64,000 bases of DNA from assembly GCA_963844235.1 (NCBI GenBank), contig CAWJNF010000005.1, forward strand, positions 868,001 to 932,000, read 5' to 3'. This document shows, in pieces, positions 28,502 through 37,482 of this stretch. The stretch is from CAWJNF01 sp963844235. Its GTDB lineage: Bacteria > Actinomycetota > Thermoleophilia > Gaiellales > Gaiellaceae. The number at the start of each line of letters is the position of its first letter. The stretch's first letter is position 1. A program made the translations under genes and the position numbers. Under the pieces are notes generated by a model. That model saw only the letters and a program-made list of their open reading frames with translations, did not search any database and had not been told where the DNA came from.

Positions 28502-29593
28502 ATGGTCACGGTGACAGCCGTGGCCGCACTCGCGGCGACCACTTCGTCCGTGGCCACCCCAGCCGAGATCAGGGCCGCGCAGGCCGAGGCCGAGCGCGTG
28601 CTCGCCGAGATCGACGAGATCGACCGCCAGCTCGGGCTCGCCGTCGAGGCCTACAACTCCGCGACCTTGCGGCTCGACGAGATCCAGGCCGACATCGAGC
28701 AGAACGAGCGGCACCTAGCCATCGCGCGACGGTCCCACCGCCTTGCCCAGCGCCACCTCAGGGAGCGGCTCGTCGCCCTCTACGTCGAGGGCGAGCAGTC
28801 GACGCTCGAGGTGATCCTCGGATCGGCGAGCCTCGACGAGCTCGTCGACCGGCTCGACTCCGCGGAGCGCATCTCCGAGGAGGACGTCCGGATCGTGGAT
28901 CAGATCCGCGGCTCGAAGGCCGAGATGCGGCTGCGCGAGCGCGAGCTCGCGAAGGCGAGGGCCGAGCAGAAGACGGTCGTCGCGGAGCGCGCAGAGCAGC
29001 GCGAGTGGATCGAGGACCAGCTCGTCGAGCGGCAGGCGCTGCACTCGTCGATCGAGGATCAGATCGCCCAGCTCGAGGCCGAGGAGCGGGAGCGCCAGCG
29101 CCGTCTCGCGGAGGAGCGGCGCCGCCAGCAGGAGGAGGCTGAGCGCATCGCGGCCGCTGCGGAGTCGGTCGGCGTGGTTGTCTCGGATACTACGGTCGTC
29201 TCCTCGCCGGAGGGCATCGGCACCGCGCCCCCCGGCGTCTGGGGCGGCGTCGTCGGCATCGCGATGCAATACCTCGGGGTTCCGTACGTCTGGGGCGGTG
29301 CATCGCCGTCCGGCTTCGACTGCTCCGGCCTCGTCGTCTACGCCTTCGCCCAGGCTGGCCTGCCCGGCCTGCCGCACTACACCGGCGCGCTGTGGCAGCT
29401 GGGCGTCGCCGTGTCACGCGACCAGCTCGCAGCCGGCGACCTCGTCTTCTTCAGCGGGCTCGGGCACATGGGGATCTACATCGGAGGCGGCCAGTTCATT
29501 CATGCGCCGCACACGGGCGACGTCGTCAAGATCTCCGACATGAACAGCGGCTACTACGCCTACAGCTACGTCGGCGCCCGCCGGCTCACCTGA
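28502..29593 (+). CDS. secreted NlpC/P60 peptidoglycan hydrolase with coiled coil
   Basis: 363 residues from ATG. A signal peptide is followed by a long coiled coil (about residues 20-220, PcsB/RipA-like), a linker, and the NlpC/P60 domain with Cys in PSGFDCSGLVVYAFAQ, His in HMGIYIGGGQFIHAPHTG. It cleaves peptide bridges of the cell wall, usually at division. The frame is open further upstream, and GGAGGGG (28459-28465) precedes ATC codons at 28469 and 28472 that would add the basic GSRTRR stretch expected of a signal peptide. The true start is therefore uncertain. Confidence 0.85.
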   Translation: MVTVTAVAALAATTSSVATPAEIRAAQAEAERVLAEIDEIDRQLGLAVEAYNSATLRLDEIQADIEQNERHLAIARRSHRLAQRHLRERLVALYVEGEQSTLEVILGSASLDELVDRLDSAERISEEDVRIVDQIRGSKAEMRLRERELAKARAEQKTVVAERAEQREWIEDQLVERQALHSSIEDQIAQLEAEERERQRRLAEERRRQQEEAERIAAAAESVGVVVSDTTVVSSPEGIGTAPPGVWGGVVGIAMQYLGVPYVWGGASPSGFDCSGLVVYAFAQAGLPGLPHYTGALWQLGVAVSRDQLAAGDLVFFSGLGHMGIYIGGGQFIHAPHTGDVVKISDMNSGYYAYSYVGARRLT

Positions 29594-29715
29594 GAACGCG
29601 CCGCGGAGGAGCGGTCTCCGCCGGCAGCTCAACGCGATCTTAACGTGCGGCCAAATCCCTCTCGCGAGGTCTCGTCGAATACCACGACGTGGGGGACCGG
29701 AGTTACAATCAGTCC

Positions 29716-32166
29716 ATGAACGGTGAGGACCGCTCCCTTGCCGCGACCGCTGAAGGGGAGCTCACCTCCACCTCGCCCGGACTGACGGCCACGAGCCCGG
29801 CGAGCAGCGAGCTGGCGCTGCAGTGGCGCAAGCTGACGCGCGTCGCGACGGTCGTCGCGGTCATGACGATCCCGGTGCTCTACGTGTGGCTGCACGAGCA
29901 GGCCGAGCTCGGTGTGGGCTGGTCGATCCTGCTCGCCCTGCTGATCGCCGTGTGCTTCCGGGGCTTCGCCGACGTCGCCGTGCGCCGCTGGATCCCCTGG
30001 CCGACCCTGTTCGGCCAGGAGGGCATGGCGATCAAGGAGGAGGACGTCGTCAACCGGCGTCGCGTGTGGTACTGGCGCAAGAAGGTTCGGCTCCTCGTCT
30101 GGATCGGCGCGATCATCACCGTCATCTGGGTCGTGCGCCTCTTCACGGAGGAGCCCGGCGACCGCTCGTGGATCGACGCCGCCGCGTCGATCCCGGATGC
30201 GCTCGGCTTCATCGTCTCGTCCGGCATGTGGGTCTACCTGGTCATCTTCCCGCTCTTCTTCCTCGGGAACTTCCTCATCCTCTTCGGTCCCATGGTCTTC
30301 ATGGGCGTCTCGCAGATGCGGGCCTACGAGCCCGGGGACGCCGACTGGGGCGTCAAGCTCGACGACGTCCGTGGCCAGGCCGAGGCGAAGGAGGAGGTGC
30401 GCCGAGTGGTCACGCTCTGGCAGTCGGGCGAGGCCTTCGAGAGGGCCGGCGGCAAGCGGGAACGCGGGCTCCTGCTGCTCGGCGCGCCGGGCACGGGCAA
30501 GACGATGCTGTCGAAGGCAATCGCGACGAACTTCAACGCGCCCTTCGTCTCCATGCCGGGCTCGGGCTTCGCGCAGACGTTCATCGGCATGGACGTGGTC
30601 ATCGTCCGCTACCTCGCGTCCAAGGCGAAGCGGCTGGCCCGCAAGTGGGGCGGCCAGTGCATCGTCTTCATCGACGAGATCGACGCCGTGGGGATGCGCC
30701 GCCGAAGCCTCGGGACCGGCCAGGGCTTCAGCGGGGCCGACCCGGGTAGCTTCCACGACTTCTGCTTCTACGGCCCCAACGGCGCCTTGACCTCGACCGG
30801 CGACCTCGTGCTCGAGACGCGGGCCTGGCGGGAGCGCCTCTTCGCGGAGCGGCACGAGCCCGCCGGCTCGCCGTATCCGCCGGCCTATCAACGGCTCGCC
30901 AACTTCGTCTTTCCCGGCGGCATGGGGGGAGGGAACATGGGCGGCCTGGCGCTGAACCAGCTGCTCGTCGTCATGGACGGAATCGGCGACCCGCCCTTCT
31001 GGCGCCGGTTCTGGACGAACCGCTTCAACACCTTGCTCGACGCCTCGTACGTCGTTCCCCGCCGCGCAGGCACGAAGTCGCTGCGGTTCCCGAAGCCCCA
31101 GCCGCGCCAGGAGCAGATCTTCTTCGTCGGCGCCTGCAACGTGCCCATCGAGGTGCTCGACCCGGCGCTGATCCGGCCCGGCCGCATGGGGCGTCACGTC
31201 TGGTTCAGGACGCCGACGAGGCAGGACCGGCTCGACGTCTTCAACCTGTACATCAACAAGGTCGCCCACGAGGAGGACCTCGACACGCCGGGGCGCCGGG
31301 ACGAGCTCGCGCGGATCACGAACGGCTACTCGCCCGCCATGATCGAGCAGGTGTGCTCGATGGCGCTGACCATCGCTCACTACGACGGGCGGGAGCGCTT
31401 CGGCTGGCCCGACATCGTGGACGCGATGACCTCCATCGAGTCGGGCACGGCGATCAACATCGAGTACGTCGCCGAGGAGACCCGCGCCGTCGCCATCCAC
31501 GAGGCCGGCCACGCCGTCGCCGCGCACGTGTACATGAAGGGCACGGAATCGACGCGGCTCTCGATCCGCCGGCGTGGGCGCGCGCTCGGTCATCACCAGG
31601 CGCTCGAGAAGGAGGAACGGTTCACGTCCTGGCGGCACGAGGAGATGGGCCGCCTGATCTGGACGCTCGGTGCGATGGCGGCCGAGCGCGTCTTCTACGG
31701 CGAGAACTCGACCGGGGTCGGCGGCGACGTCCAGAGCGCCACGGCGCGGGCCGCATGGATGGTCGGCTCCTGCGCGATGGCGCCCGAGCGCCTCGATCTC
31801 GACGGGCGCTTCGAGACCGAGGAGCAGGAGGAGGAGGCCCGCGAGAAGATCATGAAGCGCTTCGAGCGGATCGGAAGCCAGATCATGCAGCGGGCGGGCT
31901 CGGGCGGCCCCTACGAGCAGAACCCGATCGCCGGCGTTCTCGGTGACCCGTCGAAGCGCGCCCTGGCAGCGCAGCTTCTCGGCCAGGCCTACATCGCAGC
32001 ACACCAGGTCGTGGCCGCTAACCGGGAGGCCGTCGAGCACATCGCCGACGTCCTCGTCGAGCGGCGCGAGCTCCACGGCGACGAAGTGCTCCACCTCCTC
32101 GACGGAGCGGAGCTCGTGCTTCCCGAGGTCGACCTTCTCGACGACAGCACGTGGCCGAAGCTATGA
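29716..32166 (+). CDS. FtsH-like membrane AAA+ zinc protease with large insertions
   Basis: 816 residues. Four membrane segments lie within residues 1-200 (FtsH usually has two). The AAA domain has Walker A GAPGTGKT (256-263), pore segment SGFAQTFIGMD, Walker B FIDEIDAVG (near 318). About 75 extra residues follow before LNQLLVVMDG and about 45 more before sensor FFVGACN. The peptidase part has HEAGH (595-599) and the third ligand in GGDVQSAT. It would extract and degrade membrane or cytosolic proteins. The stop overlaps the next start (ATGA). The insertions mark a non-canonical branch. Confidence 0.85.
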   Translation: MNGEDRSLAATAEGELTSTSPGLTATSPASSELALQWRKLTRVATVVAVMTIPVLYVWLHEQAELGVGWSILLALLIAVCFRGFADVAVRRWIPWPTLFGQEGMAIKEEDVVNRRRVWYWRKKVRLLVWIGAIITVIWVVRLFTEEPGDRSWIDAAASIPDALGFIVSSGMWVYLVIFPLFFLGNFLILFGPMVFMGVSQMRAYEPGDADWGVKLDDVRGQAEAKEEVRRVVTLWQSGEAFERAGGKRERGLLLLGAPGTGKTMLSKAIATNFNAPFVSMPGSGFAQTFIGMDVVIVRYLASKAKRLARKWGGQCIVFIDEIDAVGMRRRSLGTGQGFSGADPGSFHDFCFYGPNGALTSTGDLVLETRAWRERLFAERHEPAGSPYPPAYQRLANFVFPGGMGGGNMGGLALNQLLVVMDGIGDPPFWRRFWTNRFNTLLDASYVVPRRAGTKSLRFPKPQPRQEQIFFVGACNVPIEVLDPALIRPGRMGRHVWFRTPTRQDRLDVFNLYINKVAHEEDLDTPGRRDELARITNGYSPAMIEQVCSMALTIAHYDGRERFGWPDIVDAMTSIESGTAINIEYVAEETRAVAIHEAGHAVAAHVYMKGTESTRLSIRRRGRALGHHQALEKEERFTSWRHEEMGRLIWTLGAMAAERVFYGENSTGVGGDVQSATARAAWMVGSCAMAPERLDLDGRFETEEQEEEAREKIMKRFERIGSQIMQRAGSGGPYEQNPIAGVLGDPSKRALAAQLLGQAYIAAHQVVAANREAVEHIADVLVERRELHGDEVLHLLDGAELVLPEVDLLDDSTWPKL

Positions 32167-33134
32167 GCGCGGACGGCACCGAGACGTTGCCCGGGCCGGC
32201 CGAGGCCGAGCCGGGCGCGACATCCGCCCCAGAGGAGGAGCTCGTCACCCAGCGGCGGCTTCCGCAGGAGCCGGAGGCCGACCACCGTCCGAAGTTCCGG
32301 TTCGTCTACGCAGCGCTCGCAGCTATTGCAGCCCTCGCCGCCGTAGGGCTCGTCTTCCTCCTCACGAAGCCCGGGTCGGACAGTGCCGAGGCCTGGTCGA
32401 CGTGGGAGCCCGTCTCGGAGGAGCCACTCGCCCGAGCTCAGGAGATCGCGAACGAAGTCGCGGCGGCGTACCGACTCCCGAGCGGCGCGCAGCTCGTCTA
32501 CGTCCAGGCGGAGGCGCCGCAGGTGCAGGACATCCCCGTCGCGGCGGTCGCGATCCGGACCGCTCCCGGCGGAGCCACGTTCACGGGCGAGGGCATCCCG
32601 GTCTTCCCGGCCGACGAGACAGTCGTCTACATCCTCTGCGGCCTGGGGCGCGAATGCGCGATCGAAGAGGGTGATCCGACCGAGGAGCGCCTGCGGCTCC
32701 TGCGACGCGAGGCGCTGGAGCTCGCGCTCTATACGTTCCAGTACGTCGACGGGGTCAACAACGTCGTGGCATTCCTCCCGCCGAGGGCCGGATACCGGCC
32801 TACCTACGCCCTCTTCTTCCAGCGGCCGGACCTCGAAGCCCTCCTCGACCAGCCGCTCCGGAACACGCTTCCCGCGGCTCCGCCGCCGCTGCCGGGGGAG
32901 ATCTCGCCCGTGGAGGTGAACATCATCGACGGGCTGACCCAGCCGCGCTTCTATGCCTTCGCTTTCCAGCAGCTCCAGGACGGTCAGGCTGTGATGGTGC
33001 TCGAAGACCCGACCCGAGCGCCGCCGCCCGAGCCGATCGAGGCGGCGCAGACGGAAGCGACCGGCGACACCGGGTCGGGCACCGACACCGGCAGTGCGAG
33101 CGAGCCCGCGAGCACGACCGGAACCAGCGGATAG
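32163..33134 (+). CDS. single-pass membrane protein coupled to the FtsH-like gene
   Basis: 323 residues. An acidic cytosolic tail is followed by one membrane segment (FVYAALAAIAALAAVGLVFL) and an external part with strands (QLVYVQAEAPQVQDIPVAAV, VVYILCGLGRECAI, NNVVAFLPP). It ends in a Thr/Ser/Gly-rich tail. The start ATG overlaps the FtsH stop, so the proteins are probably made together. It may modulate the protease, as HflKC does for FtsH elsewhere; no homology to HflKC was seen. Confidence 0.7.
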   Translation: MSADGTETLPGPAEAEPGATSAPEEELVTQRRLPQEPEADHRPKFRFVYAALAAIAALAAVGLVFLLTKPGSDSAEAWSTWEPVSEEPLARAQEIANEVAAAYRLPSGAQLVYVQAEAPQVQDIPVAAVAIRTAPGGATFTGEGIPVFPADETVVYILCGLGRECAIEEGDPTEERLRLLRREALELALYTFQYVDGVNNVVAFLPPRAGYRPTYALFFQRPDLEALLDQPLRNTLPAAPPPLPGEISPVEVNIIDGLTQPRFYAFAFQQLQDGQAVMVLEDPTRAPPPEPIEAAQTEATGDTGSGTDTGSASEPASTTGTSG

Positions 33135-33191
33135 CCGAGTCGGATCGGCGTCGCCTTCGCGGCGCAGGCCGACCGGCGGCGTGATACATCT

Positions 33192-33356
33192 AGGGGCCTG
33201 TCCAGAAACCTCAGCACGCCCGGCGGCGGCCCAGAAGACCCTCCGGCGGCGTCCTCGGAGGCACCGTTACTTGCCCAGTAGCGGCGTCTCCTGCGTCCTT
33301 GCCGGACGGCCTTCTGGGCGAGTCCCGAACGCACCGAGGTTTCTGGACAGGCCCCT
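33192..33356. mobile_element. 165-bp foldback MITE-like element
   Basis: Perfect 21-bp terminal inverted repeats at 33192-33212 and 33336-33356 (AGGGGCCTGTCCAGAAACCT plus C). The internal halves also pair (GCCCAGAAG with CTTCTGGGC, TCCGGC with GCCGGA), so the element can fold on itself over about 80 bp per arm. No transposase frame is present. It sits in an intergenic space; a clear target duplication is not obvious. Confidence 0.8.
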
Positions 33357-33488
33357 TGTTCGGAGCCGGACCGGGGGCGACATCGTCGCCGGAACGTGGA
33401 CCAGACATGCGCACCGTCGTCATCAGCCGAACGCGAGCGAGGAGATGACGCGCGACCTCGGCACTTGCCCGCACACGAGCGTGTCGGC

Positions 33489-34754
33489 GTGACGGCCGGC
33501 GCTCCTGACGTCGTCGTCGTCGGCGGCGGCGCGATCGGCGCGTGCTGCGCGCTCGAGCTCGTTCAGCGTGGCGCCCGCGTCACGCTCCTCGAGCGCGGCG
33601 GCGACCTCGCTTGGGGCTGCTCGTCCGGAAACGCAGGCCTGATCTGCCCGAGCCACGCGACGCCGCTGGCAAACCCGGCGGCGCTCCGCGACGGCCTGCG
33701 CTGGATGGGGAAGCAGGACAGCCCGTTCTACCTTCGGCCGCGGCCTTCGGTCCTTCCGTGGATCGCCCGCTTCGTCAAGGCGTCGGCACCACAGCGGGCG
33801 AGGGCATCCTCGGCCGTCATCCGCGAGCTCGCGCTCGCGAGCCTCGCGATTCACGCCGAGCTTGCCGAGCGCGGGCTGGATACCGGGCTCGAGCGTCGTG
33901 GCTCGCTGAGCGTGTACCAGCAGGCAGACGCGTTCGCCGGCGCCCGGCGCGAGGCCGAGGAGGCACGCCGGCTGGGCCTCCGCGTCGACGTCCTCGACCG
34001 GGGCGCTGCGCGAGAGCTCGAGCCGTCCGTCGGGGGCGAGCCCGCCGGCGCCGTCTTCTATCCGGACGACGCGCACTGCGACCCTCAGCGCTTCGTCCAG
34101 GCCGTGGGCGCCGCCGCCGTCGACGCCGGCGCGGAGGTGCGCACGCGCGTCGAGGTGCTCGGTGTCCGGAGGCGCAACGGGCGGGCGGAGTCGCTGCAGA
34201 CCACATCCGGGGAGGTCAAAGCCGGCGTCGTCGTGCTCGCGGCCGGGGCCTGGACGCCGGTGCTCGCGCGGACGCTCGGGCTCTACGTGCCGGTCGAGGG
34301 CGGCAAGGGCTATCACGTCGACCTCGAGGCCGCGACCGGTGACCCTCGTATACCGGTCTGGTCGCACGAGACGCGCGTCATCGCGACGCCGCTCCGTGGC
34401 CGGCTGCGGCTGGCAGGAACGCTCGAGCTCGCAGGGCTCGACGAGCGCATCAACAAGGTTCGGGTGGACGCGATCGTCAGGGCGGCGCGACGCCTGGTCG
34501 CCGGCCTCGAGGGTCGCCGGGTCGTGGAGGTCTGGCGAGGCCTGCGACCCTGCACCCCGGACGGACTGCCGATCGTCGGTCGTCCGCCGTCGCTCGAGAA
34601 CGTCGTGCTCGCGACCGGGCACGCGATGATGGGGCTCACGCTCGCGCCGGTCACCGGCCGGCTCGTCGGCGAGATCCTGACCGAGCAGGCGCCGAGCCAC
34701 GATCTCCGCCCGCTGCGCCCCGAGCGCTTCCAGCCCCTCTTCGGCCGCGACTGA
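33489..34754 (+). CDS. FAD-dependent oxidoreductase, D-amino-acid dehydrogenase-like
   Basis: 421 residues with the DadA/glycine-oxidase fold. Dinucleotide motif VVVVGGGAIGACCALEL lies at the start. GCSSGNAGLICPSHATPL follows, then the middle substrate domain, and a C-terminal RGLRPCTPDGLPIVGRPPSL and TGHAMMGLTLAPVTG. It would oxidise an amino acid and pass electrons to the respiratory chain. GTG at 33489. Gene symbol withheld because substrate is not evident. Confidence 0.8.
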   Translation: MTAGAPDVVVVGGGAIGACCALELVQRGARVTLLERGGDLAWGCSSGNAGLICPSHATPLANPAALRDGLRWMGKQDSPFYLRPRPSVLPWIARFVKASAPQRARASSAVIRELALASLAIHAELAERGLDTGLERRGSLSVYQQADAFAGARREAEEARRLGLRVDVLDRGAARELEPSVGGEPAGAVFYPDDAHCDPQRFVQAVGAAAVDAGAEVRTRVEVLGVRRRNGRAESLQTTSGEVKAGVVVLAAGAWTPVLARTLGLYVPVEGGKGYHVDLEAATGDPRIPVWSHETRVIATPLRGRLRLAGTLELAGLDERINKVRVDAIVRAARRLVAGLEGRRVVEVWRGLRPCTPDGLPIVGRPPSLENVVLATGHAMMGLTLAPVTGRLVGEILTEQAPSHDLRPLRPERFQPLFGRD

Positions 34755-34818
34755 GGCCCGGCGCGTGAATCGTCACGCTTCGGCGACGCTGTCGGCATGG
34801 TCCGTGACACACGTGTAG

Positions 34819-34845
34819 GGGGTCTGACCCCATGGGTCAGACCCC
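34819..34845. repeat. 27-bp near-perfect palindrome
   Basis: GGGGTCTGACCC pairs exactly with GGGTCAGACCCC around CAT. It lies between the oxidoreductase gene and pdxS and may be a terminator or a dispersed palindromic repeat. Confidence 0.7.
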
Positions 34846-34934
34846 TGGACGACCCTGGACACTTCCGTTCGGGCCGGAACCTCGAGGCTGGCGAGCTCCA
34901 GCCGGCAGCGTGTGCGTCGCGTAGAATAGGCGTC

Positions 34935-35819
34935 ATGGCTGAGCTGGGGACGATGCGTGTGAAGGGCGGCCTCGCCGAGATGCTCAAGGGCGGGGTGATC
35001 ATGGACGTGACGACGGCGGAGCAGGCACGTATCGCCGAGGACGCAGGAGCGGTCGCCGTGATGGCGCTCGAGCGCGTCCCCGCCGACATTCGTGCGCAGG
35101 GCGGGGTCGCGCGCATGGCCGACCCCCACAAGATCCAGGAGATCAAGGACACCGTGACGATTCCGGTGATGGCGAAGTGCCGGATCGGCCACTTCGTCGA
35201 GGCCCAGATCCTCGAGGCGCTCGAGATCGACTACATCGACGAGAGCGAGGTGCTGACGCCGGCCGACGAGGAGAACCACGTCGACAAGTGGAAGTTCCGC
35301 GTCCCGTTCGTCTGCGGTGCGACGAACCTCGGCGAGGGGCTCCGGCGGATCAACGAGGGAGCCGCGATGATCCGCACGAAGGGCGAGGCCGGGACGGGTG
35401 ACGTGGTCAACGCCGTCCGCCACATGCGGGCGGTCTTCGGCGAGATCCGCCGGCTGCAGAACCTGCCCGAGGAGGAGCTCTTCACGGGCGCGAAAGAGCT
35501 GCAGGCTCCCTTCGAGCTCGTGAAGTGGGTGTCCGAGCACGGGCGCTTGCCGGTCGTGACCTTCACCGCAGGCGGGATCGCGACGCCGGCCGACGCGGCC
35601 CTCTGCATGCAGCTCGGCGCCGACGGCGTCTTCGTGGGCTCGGGGATCTACAAGAGCGAGGAGCCCTCCGTCCGCGCCAAGGCGATCGTCGAGGCAACCA
35701 CGCACTTCCGCGACCCGGAGATCCTCGCGCGCGTCTCGACCGGGCTCGGCGATCCGATGCACGGCATCGCGAACGCGAGCCTGCCGCCCGCCGAGCTGTT
35801 GCAAACGCGCGGCTGGTAG
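34935..35819 (+). CDS. pdxS: pyridoxal 5'-phosphate synthase subunit PdxS
   Basis: 294 residues, full family length. Makes pyridoxal phosphate from ribose 5-phosphate, glyceraldehyde 3-phosphate and ammonia supplied by PdxT, in the DXP-independent route. Diagnostic: MKGGLAEMLKGGVIMDVTT-like start, Asp in VIMDVT, Lys in VMAKCRIGHF, IDESEVLTPAD, GEAGTGDVVNAVRHMR, and TFTAGGIATPADAALCMQLG. ATG at 34935. PdxT lies 900 bp downstream, separated by an opposite-strand hydrolase. Confidence 0.97.
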   Translation: MAELGTMRVKGGLAEMLKGGVIMDVTTAEQARIAEDAGAVAVMALERVPADIRAQGGVARMADPHKIQEIKDTVTIPVMAKCRIGHFVEAQILEALEIDYIDESEVLTPADEENHVDKWKFRVPFVCGATNLGEGLRRINEGAAMIRTKGEAGTGDVVNAVRHMRAVFGEIRRLQNLPEEELFTGAKELQAPFELVKWVSEHGRLPVVTFTAGGIATPADAALCMQLGADGVFVGSGIYKSEEPSVRAKAIVEATTHFRDPEILARVSTGLGDPMHGIANASLPPAELLQTRGW

Positions 35820-35822
35820 GCG

Positions 35823-36653
35823 TCAGCCGAGCGCGAGCGCGCCCAGGACTATCCGGGCCGTCTCGTCGGGCGCCTCGAGGTGCGGCCAATGGCCGACGGC
35901 CGCAAGGACGTGCCGCTCGACCCCGGCCGTGAAGCGCGCCTCCGTGCCCTCGTAGATCGCGGGGCCGATGCAGCCATCCTGGCTGCCGTGGACGACCGTG
36001 GCCGGCACGCGGACGTCACCCGTCGATTCGCCCACGCCGTCGAGGTCGCAGCGGTACCAGGCCGCGACGGCTCTGCCCACCTCCGGTCGGGTGAGCACGT
36101 CCAGCACTGCGGGCCAGTCGTCGCGTACGAGGCCGGGCGACCACGTGTGCGCGAGCTGCGTCAGCCAGCCCGTGTCGGACGCCATCTCGGCCGCGTCGCC
36201 CGCGTAGGCGAGGATCCACGCGTAAGCGGCCGACTGCTGCTCGCGGACGACGCGGCGGCGCAGCCGGAAGCCGGTCGGATGCGGCACCGAGAGCGCGACG
36301 ATCGCCTCGATCCGCTCGGGGTGCGTCGCGCCCAGGTGGTAGGCGAGCAGGCCGCCCCAGTCGTGCCCGACGACGGAGAAGCGCTCGAGGCCCAGGCCGT
36401 CCGCGAGCGCGAGCATGTCGCACGACACGGCGTCCACGCTGTAGTCGCCGTCCGGCAGCGGGCCGGACGGGTGGTACCCGGGCAGGGCGGGGAGGATCGC
36501 CTCGGCGCCGGCGGCCGCGATCCGCTCGCCGAGGCCGAGCAGGCCGAGGCCGTGGTCCGGGAACCCGTGGAGGACCAGCACCGGTCGCCCGCTGCCGAGC
36601 CGCCAGCACGCGACGGGCGCTCGGCACTGGACGGTCGAGTCGGGGCTCCTCAC
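35823..36653 (-). CDS. alpha/beta hydrolase (epoxide hydrolase-like)
   Basis: 276 residues. Oxyanion motif VLHGFPDH, nucleophile elbow VVGHDWGGLLAYH with Asp as nucleophile as in epoxide hydrolases and dehalogenases, acid within VHGSQDGCIGP, and His in AVGHWPHLE. Cytosolic. It is inserted on the opposite strand between pdxS and pdxT, which normally are adjacent. Confidence 0.8.
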   Translation of the reverse strand: MRSPDSTVQCRAPVACWRLGSGRPVLVLHGFPDHGLGLLGLGERIAAAGAEAILPALPGYHPSGPLPDGDYSVDAVSCDMLALADGLGLERFSVVGHDWGGLLAYHLGATHPERIEAIVALSVPHPTGFRLRRRVVREQQSAAYAWILAYAGDAAEMASDTGWLTQLAHTWSPGLVRDDWPAVLDVLTRPEVGRAVAAWYRCDLDGVGESTGDVRVPATVVHGSQDGCIGPAIYEGTEARFTAGVERHVLAAVGHWPHLEAPDETARIVLGALALG

Positions 36654-36717
36654 GGCGCGACTCTACCGGTCGCCGGCTGCGGCGAAGGCGGCGGGAGCGG
36701 TCGCGACGACGCCTACA

Positions 36718-37482
36718 ATGACCGGCGTGACCATCGGCGTCCTCGCCGTGCAGGGGAACTTTCGCGAGCACCTCGCGGTGCTCCGCCGACTCGGCGCCGA
36801 GGCGGTCGAGGTGCGGCTCCCGGAGCAGCTCGACGGCCTCGACGGCCTCGTGATTCCCGGCGGCGAGTCGACCGCGATCGGGCGTCTGATCCGGCTCTAC
36901 GGCCTCGAAGGTGCGATCGAGCGCTTCGACCGTCCAATCTTCGGCACCTGCGCAGGCATGATCCTGCTCGCGCGGGAGGCCGTCGACGGGGTTCCAGGCC
37001 AGCCGCTGCTTGGGCTCCTCGACATCGCGGTGAGGCGCAACGGCTACGGGCGCCAGGTGCACAGCTTCGAAGCTGATCTCGCGCTCGCCGGGGATGCGCG
37101 CCCGTTGCGCGGCGTCTTCATCCGCGCTCCGCGGGTCGAGGAGGCGGGCCCCGAGCTCGAGGTGCTGGCGGAGCTCGACGGCGATCCCGTGCTGCTTCGC
37201 CAGGGCCGGTTGCTCGTCGCGTCGTTCCACCCGGAGCTCACCGACGACGTACGAGTCCACGAGCGCTTTCTCCAGCTCGTGCGGGACGCGCGCGCTTCTC
37301 GTGCTCCTGGGGCGTCGCTCGCAAAGGAGGCAAGCGAGCGGGGCGCAGGACAGTACCCTTCAGTACGGACCAGCACCGCGAGCGCCGCATCCTGCGGCGA
37401 GCGCCGTCAGGCGCCGGCGGAGGCCGGCTCTGCCGGCCGGGAGCCGACGCCGGCCAGGAGCGCGAGAAATGTCGGGGCATAG
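36718..37482 (+). CDS. pdxT: pyridoxal 5'-phosphate synthase glutaminase PdxT
   Basis: Glutaminase subunit that feeds ammonia to PdxS. Motifs: IGVLAVQGNFREHLAVL, VIPGGEST, catalytic Cys in GTCAGMIL, RNGYGRQVHSFE, and FHPELTDD with the His-Glu dyad. The normal protein would end near ERFLQLV (about 37285). Here the frame continues about 65 residues through a 153-bp dispersed repeat (37306-37458) and ends inside the yebC start region. This Ala/Arg-rich tail is foreign to the family. ATG at 36718. Confidence 0.92.
   Translation: MTGVTIGVLAVQGNFREHLAVLRRLGAEAVEVRLPEQLDGLDGLVIPGGESTAIGRLIRLYGLEGAIERFDRPIFGTCAGMILLAREAVDGVPGQPLLGLLDIAVRRNGYGRQVHSFEADLALAGDARPLRGVFIRAPRVEEAGPELEVLAELDGDPVLLRQGRLLVASFHPELTDDVRVHERFLQLVRDARASRAPGASLAKEASERGAGQYPSVRTSTASAASCGERRQAPAEAGSAGREPTPARSARNVGA
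37306..37458 (+). repeat. 153-bp structured dispersed repeat, copy 1
   Basis: Shares CCTGGGGCGTCGCT, GCAAAGGAGGCAAGCGAGCG and the closing CGCCGGCCAGG with copy 2 at 40909-41061, at equal length. Internal hairpins include CGCTCGC/GCGAGCG, GCCGCA/TGCGGC and GGCCGGC-TCT-GCCGGCC. It forms the 3' end of the pdxT frame and supplies the AGGAG before yebC. Confidence 0.85.

Noticed and set aside
29629..32094. 821-residue minus-strand frame opposite the FtsH-like gene
   Set aside because: Antisense shadow of a GC-rich gene with clear catalytic motifs on the plus strand.
33192..33356. Simple intrinsic terminator
   Set aside because: The pairing arms are over 80 bp and the element is bounded by perfect 21-bp repeats; a foldback element explains it better.
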